Below the pieces are notes generated by a model. It was not told where the DNA came from and did no database searches. It saw only the letters and a list, made by a program, of their open reading frames with translations. From Candidatus Coatesiibacteriota bacterium (GTDB lineage Bacteria > RBG-13-66-14 > B26-G2 > WVWN01 > G020348885), in NCBI GenBank assembly GCA_020348885.1, contig CP070755.1, positions 1,730,779-1,785,785 on the forward strand: a stretch of 55,007 bases of DNA, written 5' to 3'. The first letter of the stretch is position 1; the number at the start of each line of letters is the position of its first letter. This document shows, piece after piece, positions 35,073 to 43,028 of this stretch. Made by a program: the position numbers and the translations under genes.

Positions 35073-35886
35073 TAGCGTCCAACATCGTAGTGAAACTAAA
35101 ACAACGAAGTACGGTTTTTAACTTGGTTAACGTCGAGCCAGTGCGTAACTTCTGGCGTAGTATGCCATATACGTTCCGTGTCGTGACCGGTGCCGCCGGG
35201 TCTACGTCTTTAGGGTGCACCATAAACACGACGGGAACACCGGCGCTTTCTAGACGCTTCAGGTTCGTTACGATAGTTTTCGTCGGGAAAAGCCGTAAAT
35301 ACCCGCCCGCCGAAAAGACCGTCTTAAACGGCCCTATTCGCCCGAGCGAGACCGGAACTTCCCAAAAATCGCGACCGTCCAGTGGGCGGTACGGACGCGA
35401 CGGTGCGCCGGGCCATCCGCCGTCGTGGCGCCGTTGGGGGAAAACGCTAGCATCATACCTAAAACCTTTATCTGCGAGAACTCCCCAAGCCCACGACGTT
35501 TCCGCCGTGAGCGAGTAACTCGGGGCTCTGTATCCTACTACCCGCTTATTAACGCCGGTGGATTCGATAGCTTCCAAAGCGAGATCTATGTCTCGGCCGA
35601 ACGTCTCCGCCGTAAACGACGATAGTAAGTCGTGTTTGTATCCGTGGGTCCCGATTTCGTGACCTCTCGCGGATATTTCGACGACCAAACTCGGGTGTTT
35701 TTCAGCGACCCAACCCAACACGAAAAACGTCGCCCTTGCGCCGCATTTATCGAGTAGGTTTAGTAACTTTGACGTTTGACTTTCAATACGTGACTCGAGC
35801 CGGTCCCAGTCGGTTTCTGCGGGCGCGCCCGTTACCGTAGCGTGGAACCAGTCTTCCAGATCCACCGTGAAGATGTGCTTTACCAA
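35047..35886 (-). CDS. Polysaccharide deacetylase (XrtA/PEP-CTERM-type, DUF3473)
   Basis: A 279-residue NodB-fold deacetylase that removes acetyl groups from an N-acetylated glycan. Metal-binding motifs: VDLEDWF (Asp), GHEIGTHGYKH (two His), and GYRAPSYSL with the RAP motif. The C-terminal part has FMVHPKDVDP, the equivalent of the HPWE-DP motif of DUF3473. It resembles the deacetylase linked to exosortase-type polysaccharide clusters, but no exosortase is visible here. Its TTG start overlaps the rodA end by 7 bases. Confidence 0.88.
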   Translation of the reverse strand: MVKHIFTVDLEDWFHATVTGAPAETDWDRLESRIESQTSKLLNLLDKCGARATFFVLGWVAEKHPSLVVEISARGHEIGTHGYKHDLLSSFTAETFGRDIDLALEAIESTGVNKRVVGYRAPSYSLTAETSWAWGVLADKGFRYDASVFPQRRHDGGWPGAPSRPYRPLDGRDFWEVPVSLGRIGPFKTVFSAGGYLRLFPTKTIVTNLKRLESAGVPVVFMVHPKDVDPAAPVTTRNVYGILRQKLRTGSTLTKLKTVLRCFSFTTMLDAIEEAERKG

Positions 35887-37106
35887 CGCGTAATCGTCCT
35901 CGATCTGTACGCTATGTCCACCAACAACCCGACCATTACAAACGACGCTACCGTTATGCTACCCCCGTACGACAGAAACGGCAAAGGCAGACCTACAACC
36001 GGTAAAAAACCGACGGCCATACCCAAGTTTACGACGATGTGGGTCAGGAAATAAACGAACACCCCGGCGGCGAGTACTCCGCCCGGGCCCGGCCCCGCGT
36101 CGCGGCAGACCGCTATCGCACGGTACAGTATAACAAAAAACAACACCAGAATAAATACCGAACCGACGAACCCGAACTCCTCGGCTATTACCGGATAGAT
36201 AAAGTCCGTGTGGGGTTCGGGTAAAAACCTGAGGTGTACTTGAGTGCCGTCGAGATAACCTTTCCCAAATAACTGCCCCGAACCGACGGCTATCTTCGCC
36301 TGGATTATCGAGTATCCCGCGCCCCTTGGATCCACTTCGGGGCTTATGAACGTCAATAACCTTTGTTTCTGGTATTCCTTAAGCATATTCCAAAAAAACG
36401 GCGCGGAGAACCCGATTAAAGCACACAGCCCCGCCGCGGAAAACCCCAACGTCTTCTCGCCAAAGCGCCATCTGTTTATATAGACGACGACTGCCGACGC
36501 TGCGATGAATAAACCAAGTAGCCATATATTAAACGAAAGAACGAGGGCGATGAACGGCGATACGAGTATAAATAACCTCGTATAGGAAACCCCGGCGGCG
36601 AACAACATCCCGAACAGTAGCGGTATAAATACTACGGCCGTCCCAAGGTCCGGTTCGGCTATTACGAGCAGCGCCGGTACAGCCGCGAGGACCACCGGCA
36701 CTAATAACCCCCCTAACGACTCCGTTACCCTTTTATATGAAAGCAGCCCAGCGAGGGATAGAATTAACGCCACTTTCGCGAACTCCGACGGCTGAAACGA
36801 GAAAGGGCCTACGGCAAGCCAACGCCGAGCGCCGGAACCGGTAAATAATACTAATACCAGTAGGACTACGGCGAACGCGTACAAGAAAGGCGCGACCTTT
36901 AATATATACCGATACGGTACGGCCGCCGCGGGTATAAAAGCCAAAACCCCGAGACCTACCCAACCGAGCTGACGCCGCGCGAATGCCGGGACGCCGGTCC
37001 CATCGTAAGTCGCTGAACCGACGGCAAAGACACCGATAACCGCCAGAAGGAGAACCGATACCAGCAACAGTAAATCGACGCGGCGTATTATCGCACGCCG
37101 GTTCAC
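35880..37106 (-). CDS. rodA: Rod-shape peptidoglycan polymerase RodA (SEDS family)
   Basis: A 408-residue SEDS-family membrane glycosyltransferase with about ten helices, which polymerises lipid II during cell elongation. Typical features are the RQLGWVGLG region after helix 1, LTGSGARRWLAVGPFSFQPSEFAKVALIL in the first third with the catalytic Asp region further on, and LPEPHTDFIYPVIAEEFGFVG. It starts at GTG overlapping the PBP2 stop (GTGA). RodA and PBP2 act as a pair. Confidence 0.95.
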   Translation of the reverse strand: MNRRAIIRRVDLLLLVSVLLLAVIGVFAVGSATYDGTGVPAFARRQLGWVGLGVLAFIPAAAVPYRYILKVAPFLYAFAVVLLVLVLFTGSGARRWLAVGPFSFQPSEFAKVALILSLAGLLSYKRVTESLGGLLVPVVLAAVPALLVIAEPDLGTAVVFIPLLFGMLFAAGVSYTRLFILVSPFIALVLSFNIWLLGLFIAASAVVVYINRWRFGEKTLGFSAAGLCALIGFSAPFFWNMLKEYQKQRLLTFISPEVDPRGAGYSIIQAKIAVGSGQLFGKGYLDGTQVHLRFLPEPHTDFIYPVIAEEFGFVGSVFILVLFFVILYRAIAVCRDAGPGPGGVLAAGVFVYFLTHIVVNLGMAVGFLPVVGLPLPFLSYGGSITVASFVMVGLLVDIAYRSRTITRW

Positions 37107-38932
37107 GGATTTTCGTCCGTCCTAACCAGGAGTTCCGGCGAATTCTCGTAGTCCTTGGGCGTAACGCCGGGCGGTGCTTCGGGCCAGTCCGTTTCGCTTA
37201 CTATGTTCTCCCTGCAATATCCTACAATAGCTTTACCCCATTTGATATAACTTTCGCCATAGCCGCCGTTCTCGATGAAGATACATAATGTTACCTGGGG
37301 GTCATAAACCGGCGCCAAACCTACGAACCATGCATGAGTTTTTCCGTGGGGGTTCTCGGCCGAGCCGGTCTTGCCGGCCAAGTAATGTTCGTTCGCGCCG
37401 AAGCGGCCCACAGCCCCCATCATACCTTGCAAGATAATCGCCCGGTGTTCGCGGGACAGGGGCGAGACGGCCCTTATTTCCGGCGGGTAGCTTTTGACGG
37501 TTGAACCGTCGCGGCCGGCCGCGTAACATACGAGCCGCGGTCGGTAGATGTACCCGCCGTTAGCCACCGTCGTTACGACCGATAGCTCCTGGATGGGCGA
37601 AAGCAGGACCTGCCCCTGGCCAATAGCGTTGTTAAGCACCTCGCCCCGGGGCCATTTATCGCCCCAGCGCTTCTCCAGACGAGAACGTTCCGGTATCATA
37701 CCGCTTGTCTCGCCCGGTAGATCAATGCCCGTCGGTTCGCCGAGTAGGTAAGCGCGGGCGTATTTCTCCAGATTATCTATCCCTACCTTGTGTCCGACCT
37801 GGAAGAAGAAGACGTTGCACGAGTTTTTCAACCCGCCGGCGATAGTAAGCGGGCCGTGACCCGACGGATTCCAGCAGTGGAACAGCCACCTCCCGTACCG
37901 GTAGGCTCCATAGCACGCCACCGGCATCCTTTCGTTGGGTTCCACGATGCCCGTTTCGAGGGCCGCGGTTGCCGTAACTATCTTGAACGTCGAACCGGGC
38001 GGGTACCCACTTTGAACAGCCCTGTTCAACAGGGGGAAGTCCGGGTCCGTCGCCAACTCGACCCATTTCGACGGTTCTATACCGCCGACGAAATCGCGCG
38101 GATCATACCCGGGGCTGGACGCGAGCGCCCACACGTCACCGTTGCCCGGGTCCATCACGATAATCGCGCCGTTCAACCCTTCCAGGTAAGGTTCTACGAA
38201 CGTCTGAAGACCCACGTCAACAGTCGTGTATACGTCCAGACCCGGCACTGTCGGATGGATGCCTTCGTAGTCCACGACACCCAGTTTCGTCTCGAGCGAA
38301 TTAACCTCGACCAACCCGGCGCCGTCGACGCCGTGCAGGTGCGTCTCCATCATAAGCTCGAGGCCGTTCTGGCCGATTATATCGCCCATCTTGTAACCAT
38401 CGTCGCGCATTATCTCAAGTTGGGCCGGCGAGATTTCGCCGAGACACCCCAATATATGGCACGCTAACTTACCTTCCGGATACATCCTTATCGGTACGGA
38501 TATGACGGCCAGCTCCGGGTAATCGGCCCGCTTTTCCTCGAAGAATAGTACATCGTCGCCACTAAGACCACTAGCGATTACCGCCGGCTCGTAATTATAA
38601 ACCCGCCCTTCTGAAATCCGTTGCTCCAATTCCTCCTCGGCAATCGCCAGTAACTTCGCGGTACGTTCTAGCGCTTCCGGCGGTATCGCATCGGTCGCCG
38701 GTAACATCCACAGCAATCGGTACTCGGCCCCGTTGTCGGCAAGCGGTTTCCCGGTACGGTCGAATATGCGTCCCCGGAGCGCCGGAATGGGTATGTTACG
38801 GATTCGGTTTATCCGGCTTAGCTCCGCGTATTCGGCGCCGTAAGTTATTTGCAATACCCATAATCGGACGAAAATCGCGCCGAAGAGTATTACGGCGAAC
38901 CCCAACATTACGTATCGTCTATATACGTTCAT
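37103..38932 (-). CDS. mrdA: Penicillin-binding protein 2 (peptidoglycan transpeptidase)
   Basis: A 609-residue class B PBP from ATG 38932. An N-terminal membrane anchor covers about residues 7-27, then a dimerisation domain beginning RNIPIPALRGRIFDR. The transpeptidase domain has the SxxK Ser in GSTFKIVTA, SxN as SCN in LKNSCNVFF, and KTG in AGKTGSAE. It cross-links new wall during elongation with RodA. The start codon overlaps the stop of pgeF (TAATG), so the start is chosen there rather than at an upstream in-frame ATG. Confidence 0.95.
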   Translation of the reverse strand: MNVYRRYVMLGFAVILFGAIFVRLWVLQITYGAEYAELSRINRIRNIPIPALRGRIFDRTGKPLADNGAEYRLLWMLPATDAIPPEALERTAKLLAIAEEELEQRISEGRVYNYEPAVIASGLSGDDVLFFEEKRADYPELAVISVPIRMYPEGKLACHILGCLGEISPAQLEIMRDDGYKMGDIIGQNGLELMMETHLHGVDGAGLVEVNSLETKLGVVDYEGIHPTVPGLDVYTTVDVGLQTFVEPYLEGLNGAIIVMDPGNGDVWALASSPGYDPRDFVGGIEPSKWVELATDPDFPLLNRAVQSGYPPGSTFKIVTATAALETGIVEPNERMPVACYGAYRYGRWLFHCWNPSGHGPLTIAGGLKNSCNVFFFQVGHKVGIDNLEKYARAYLLGEPTGIDLPGETSGMIPERSRLEKRWGDKWPRGEVLNNAIGQGQVLLSPIQELSVVTTVANGGYIYRPRLVCYAAGRDGSTVKSYPPEIRAVSPLSREHRAIILQGMMGAVGRFGANEHYLAGKTGSAENPHGKTHAWFVGLAPVYDPQVTLCIFIENGGYGESYIKWGKAIVGYCRENIVSETDWPEAPPGVTPKDYENSPELLVRTDENP

Positions 38933-39735
38933 TACTGCGTTTCCGGTAAGTAAACGATGGCCGTGACCCGTCCGGCGCGTACTCCTTCGCGCCTGTATGA
39001 ATAGAATATCCCGGTGTCCCGGTACGTACAAGCGTTAACCGCATATACAGTATGGTCTTCTACGCCGGTTCCAATAAGGTTGAGCCGATTGCATTCCCTT
39101 ATGTCCAAATAGACTTTATCGTTTCTTACGACAAGAACTTCTCCGCCCGGGAAAGCCGCCGCCGCTTCCGCGGCGACCTCGGGGCCTACCTCGTAGTTTT
39201 CCACCGATATCGCCGGGCCTAGAAACGCTGCGATTTCTTCAGGCGCGCTTCCAGAGGTTTTGCGCATTTCCCTCACTGCCGCCGCGGCAATCCCGGCGAT
39301 TGCCCCACGCCAGCCGGCAGGGATGACGGCCGCAACCTTCCGTACGGCTTCCCATAGCATGACAGCCTGGCAATCGGCTGTGAAGACCGCCGCGCAGCCG
39401 TCGGATTTCGATATTATCAGGCCGTCCGTCGCCGCGTTGTGTCGTCTCTCTGCGTTTTCTGCCCCGATGATGCGAGTGCCGTGGACTTGGGCGCCGGTCT
39501 CCAGTGCGTCGTACGGCAGCGAGAACGCTTCACATAACGCTTTGACGTATTCCTCATTAATGCGCCCGTCCGAGATTTGGGCGGCAGGGTTCTCGTAATA
39601 TGGGCGTAGAACTTCGGAACGTTCCAACGAAGATACCGTCGTGAAAAACGCCGTTAACCCGGAGAAGGCGTCCATTTTACTAACGTCCAGCGCGCCGTCC
39701 GGCCGCGATAAATCCCCTATCTCCACCAGGTTCAA
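38932..39735 (-). CDS. pgeF: PgeF/YfiH family protein with altered zinc site
   Basis: A 267-residue laccase-domain protein of the YfiH/PgeF family, which in other bacteria edits peptidoglycan precursors. Zinc ligands His85 (QVHG) and Cys122 (TADC) are present. The third, normally His in HAGWRG, is Pro139 (IPAGWRG; codon 39319-39321 is CCT). The C-terminal motif TYRDTGIFYSYRREG is kept. The change should weaken zinc binding or alter activity. It starts at TTG after GGAG and overlaps mrdA, within the wall-growth operon, which agrees with the family's role. Confidence 0.9.
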   Translation of the reverse strand: MNLVEIGDLSRPDGALDVSKMDAFSGLTAFFTTVSSLERSEVLRPYYENPAAQISDGRINEEYVKALCEAFSLPYDALETGAQVHGTRIIGAENAERRHNAATDGLIISKSDGCAAVFTADCQAVMLWEAVRKVAAVIPAGWRGAIAGIAAAAVREMRKTSGSAPEEIAAFLGPAISVENYEVGPEVAAEAAAAFPGGEVLVVRNDKVYLDIRECNRLNLIGTGVEDHTVYAVNACTYRDTGIFYSYRREGVRAGRVTAIVYLPETQ

Positions 39736-39745
39736 GCTATCTCCG

Positions 39746-41800
39746 TTAGTTTATAACCTCGGCTCGTAAGATTGCCGAGTTCCGATCTAATCCTTTTTTA
39801 ACCGATTTGAGCCTTTCTTTCGAAGCCGTCCGCAGGGAAACGACGGCCGTAGCTTCGTCATCAGGTTCCGGAGAGACGACTATCAGTTTTACGCCCCCGC
39901 GGTCGAGGGACCGGACGACTTCGGCTAGTTCGTCCCGCCCTCCCCGGACGGTTATCCGCAGCGATATCTCGCGTGAAAGGGTATCGTCCACGGCCCAGGC
40001 TGCGGGGTGAATCCGTTCCCGCGCGCGCCGCGAAAGCGACGAACACCCGACCCGGTGAACTGAAACGTACCCGGTCGCAGTCACGTAGCCGACTATCGGG
40101 ACCAGCGGCATAGGCCGGCAACAGCCGGCCATACGAAGTTCGAGGCCACCGAAACCGGCGACAGATACGTATCCCGAGTAGTCCGGCATTTCGACCGGTA
40201 TCGGTTTCGCCGGTTCGGGCCGTGGATACAACGCCGAGATTACCGACGACGCCGCGACGGCCCCTTCGCCCAAACGCGCAAGTATGTTTCCGACGGTCGA
40301 GTACCCGTGCTCCGCCGCGTAATCGGCAAGTAACGGGTCCGATAGCACGTCCAAAACATTATATCCGGCTCGTTCACATTCCCTCGCGAGAGCTTCGCGC
40401 CCGACCTCTGCCAGCTCGTCCCGGTCTTTTTTCCGGAAAAAAGCCCGTATCTTACCGCGAGCCGAGCTGGAAACGGCGAAGTCGAGCCAATCGCGGCTAG
40501 GCTCCGCTTTCGCCGAAGTAACGATTTCGACCCGATCGCCGGTGCGTAGTTTCTTTCGAAGCGGGGCTAAAACGCCGTTGACCTTCGCGCCGGAACAACG
40601 TTGCCCCACCATCGTATGTACTGCGTACGCGAAGTCAACGGCCGTTGCGCCCTCGGGAAGCCGTTTTATATCGCCGGCCGGCGTAAAGACGAATATGTCG
40701 TTTTTTACGAGGTCAACGAAAAAAGCTTCCATCAGTTCCGGAATAGGCCCGTCCGCCAAGTTTTCGATCGCGTCGCCTATCCACTCCAAGGCCAGCGGCT
40801 TTAACGTCGGCAAACCGTCTTCCGCCCGTTTATATAACCAGTGGGCTGCGACCCCGTACTCGGCGACCGCGTGCATTTCCGCCGTTCTTATTTGTACTTC
40901 CAACAGGTCGCCGGTCCCTATCAAAACGGTAGTATGGAGGGATTGGTACATGTTGGGTTTGGGCCGCGCGATATAGTCCCTGTACCGTTCTTCCACGTAA
41001 TCGTACGCCGAATGTATCGCGTCCAACGCCCGATAACAGTCGGCGACGCTTTCGACGATTACCCGGGCCCCTAGAAGGTCGTATATTTCGTCGAACTGGC
41101 GCCCGTCGCGTTCCATCTTGCGCCGGATACTATACAGATGCTTGGGACGGCCCGATACCCTTATGCCAACGCCGGCGGCGCTCAAAGTGCCTTCCAGCTC
41201 TACGACGGCGGCCGCCGCCCGCGCTTCCCGCTCCGAACGCCGCTCCGCCACCTTAGCCGCCAGCTCTTTATAGGTCTCCGGTTCGAGATGCCGGAACGCG
41301 ATGTCCTCGATTTCCCACCGCAGTTGCCCCAACCCGAGCCGGTCGGCTAACGGGGCGAAGAGATACAACGATTCCCGGGCTATTTCGTACCGCCTGTCGG
41401 TCGGCAGATAGCCGAGGGACCGCAAGTTATCAAGCCGGTCGGCGAGTTTTATGAAGACAACCCGTAGGTCGCCGGCCATCGCGACGAACATCCGCTGTAA
41501 ATTCGCGTCGCGGTATGCCTTCTCGGACGCATATCCGATTTCACCGAATTTCGTGACCGAGCGGACGAGCCCAGCCGCGTCAACCCCAAACTCGCGGGTT
41601 AAATCATCGTAACCTACGTCGGTATCCTCTAGAACATCGTGAAGGTAACCTGCAGCGACCGTCGTCTCATCAAGGCCAAGACTTTCGAGTATCCGTCCAA
41701 CGGCGTCCGGATGTTCGGCGTACGGGCGCCCGGAAAGGCGCGTCTGGCCCTCGTGTAAGCGTCTAGCGAAGGTGGAAGCTTTCTCTGCAAGCATACCCAC
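39746..41800 (-). CDS. RelA/SpoT-family (p)ppGpp synthetase/hydrolase
   Basis: A 684-residue bifunctional-type stringent-response enzyme. The HD hydrolase domain has GRPYAEHPDAVGRIL and the HD in YLHDVLEDT. The synthetase domain carries GRPKHLYSIRRKM, RDYIARPKPNMYQSLHTTV and the substrate residues around IRTAEMHAVAEYGVAAHW. A TGS domain (VFTPAGDIKRLPEGATAVDFAYAVHT) and a C-terminal ACT domain follow. It starts at GTG 41800 (ATG 41794 also possible). It leads a long operon with pgeF, mrdA and rodA. Confidence 0.94.
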   Translation of the reverse strand: MGMLAEKASTFARRLHEGQTRLSGRPYAEHPDAVGRILESLGLDETTVAAGYLHDVLEDTDVGYDDLTREFGVDAAGLVRSVTKFGEIGYASEKAYRDANLQRMFVAMAGDLRVVFIKLADRLDNLRSLGYLPTDRRYEIARESLYLFAPLADRLGLGQLRWEIEDIAFRHLEPETYKELAAKVAERRSEREARAAAAVVELEGTLSAAGVGIRVSGRPKHLYSIRRKMERDGRQFDEIYDLLGARVIVESVADCYRALDAIHSAYDYVEERYRDYIARPKPNMYQSLHTTVLIGTGDLLEVQIRTAEMHAVAEYGVAAHWLYKRAEDGLPTLKPLALEWIGDAIENLADGPIPELMEAFFVDLVKNDIFVFTPAGDIKRLPEGATAVDFAYAVHTMVGQRCSGAKVNGVLAPLRKKLRTGDRVEIVTSAKAEPSRDWLDFAVSSSARGKIRAFFRKKDRDELAEVGREALARECERAGYNVLDVLSDPLLADYAAEHGYSTVGNILARLGEGAVAASSVISALYPRPEPAKPIPVEMPDYSGYVSVAGFGGLELRMAGCCRPMPLVPIVGYVTATGYVSVHRVGCSSLSRRARERIHPAAWAVDDTLSREISLRITVRGGRDELAEVVRSLDRGGVKLIVVSPEPDDEATAVVSLRTASKERLKSVKKGLDRNSAILRAEVIN

Positions 41801-41806
41801 AATCGG

Positions 41807-41815
41807 ATAATACCA
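41807..41815 (-). promoter_or_regulatory. Extended -10 element upstream of relA/spoT gene
   Basis: On the minus strand TGG directly precedes TATTAT. No good -35 was found. The predicted start falls on the GTG codon, which would make a leaderless message. Confidence 0.3.
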
Positions 41816-41981
41816 TAAAAAACAACCGTTTCATAACTCAACTGGCGTCATTCGTATACGGTTACAAAAGAACAGACGTAATGAACAAGGTCACGCTTAC
41901 CGACTCCGGTTTAACATTACGGCGGTTACTCCGTCGTACCGCTTTTTACGTAATCGATTCGGGCGAGGGGGCATTTTTCCC

Positions 41982-42010
41982 TTCACTTTACCCTTACGAA
42001 CGGTTAGAAT
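41982..42010 (+). promoter_or_regulatory. Promoter of CDF-dnaX-ebfC operon
   Basis: TTCACT (41982-41987) and TAGAAT (42005-42010) are separated by 17 bases. The predicted start near 42017 is 19 bases before the TTG start. Confidence 0.45.
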
Positions 42011-42035
42011 AACGTCCTTCCCATACGGAGGATTA

Positions 42036-43007
42036 TTGGAGACGGACCCTTCGAAAGAGAACCACGAGACCAATATACGCGTAACCCGGATTTCGATTTT
42101 TTCGAATGTCGGGTTAACCGCATTGAAACTCGTAACGGGCTTATTAACGATGTCCACGGCCGTCTTGGCCGAAGCCGTTCACTCCGCCGTGGACCTTGTA
42201 GCGGCGCTAATCGCGTACTTGTCCGTTAGAAAGGCGGCCCAACCTGCCGATAAATCGCACCCTTACGGCCACGGTAAATTCGACAGCTTCAGCGGTATGG
42301 TCGAGGGTTTACTAATCTTCGCGGCGGCAGGTTATATAATATACGAAGCGCTCCGGAAGATTATAGTCGGCGCCGAGTTGGAGCGGCTCGGCCTCGGTTT
42401 CGGTGTTATGGTCTTTTCAGCGATATTGAACTCGGTCGTTTCGGCGATATTGTTTAGGGCGGCGCGCAAAACCGAGTCCGAAGCCGTCGAAGCGGACGCC
42501 TTACACCTCAGGACGGACGTAATAACGTCCGCGGGCGTCGCGGGGGGCCTCGTACTTATATGGATTACGGGGGTGACCGTTCTAGACCCGATTGCAGCAT
42601 TGATAGTCGCGGTTTTAATAATCAGGGCGGCTTGGGGGATAACCCGCCGGTCTGTCGGGGGATTTCTGGACGAGAGTTTACCGAAAAGCGAAGTGGAAAC
42701 GATTGAAACGATTATCCGGAATAAGCGTCGATTGTTCGCGGGTTTCCACAAATTACGCACCAGGCGTTCGGGCGGAAAACGGCACGCCGACCTTCACCTG
42801 GTAACCTGTCCAGATATGACCGTCGCGCAAGCCCACGAGATCGCCGACGGGTTGGAATCCGAGATAACCGGAACTTTCCCCGAAGCCGACGTAGTCGTAC
42901 ACGTCGAACCATGCGACGGCGACCTACCGGCGTGCAAAACTACTTGTCCGGTCACAGAGGAAAAGCGGAAAGCTGAGGACGGAACGCCCGTTAGAAAACA
43001 CCCGTAA
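42036..43007 (+). CDS. Cation diffusion facilitator family transporter
   Basis: A 323-residue zinc/iron/manganese-type exporter with six helices, starting at TTG 4 bases after GGAGG. Metal-site residues are in AEAVHSAVD (helix 2) and HPYGHGKFDSFSG (loop 2-3); helix 5 contains DALHLRTDVITSAG. A cytosolic C-terminal domain (about 210-290) follows. The tail has a Cys-rich C-D-G-D-L-P-A-C-K-T-T-C-P segment that may bind metal. It starts an operon with dnaX 21 bases downstream. Confidence 0.92.
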   Translation: METDPSKENHETNIRVTRISIFSNVGLTALKLVTGLLTMSTAVLAEAVHSAVDLVAALIAYLSVRKAAQPADKSHPYGHGKFDSFSGMVEGLLIFAAAGYIIYEALRKIIVGAELERLGLGFGVMVFSAILNSVVSAILFRAARKTESEAVEADALHLRTDVITSAGVAGGLVLIWITGVTVLDPIAALIVAVLIIRAAWGITRRSVGGFLDESLPKSEVETIETIIRNKRRLFAGFHKLRTRRSGGKRHADLHLVTCPDMTVAQAHEIADGLESEITGTFPEADVVVHVEPCDGDLPACKTTCPVTEEKRKAEDGTPVRKHP

Positions 43008-43028
43008 ACGAAAGGCCCGTGTCACCCC

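Noticed and set aside
38933-39031. N-terminal extension of PBP2 (33 residues)
   Set aside because: It overlaps pgeF, is rich in Arg and His, and the TAATG overlap at 38932 gives a standard PBP2 start.
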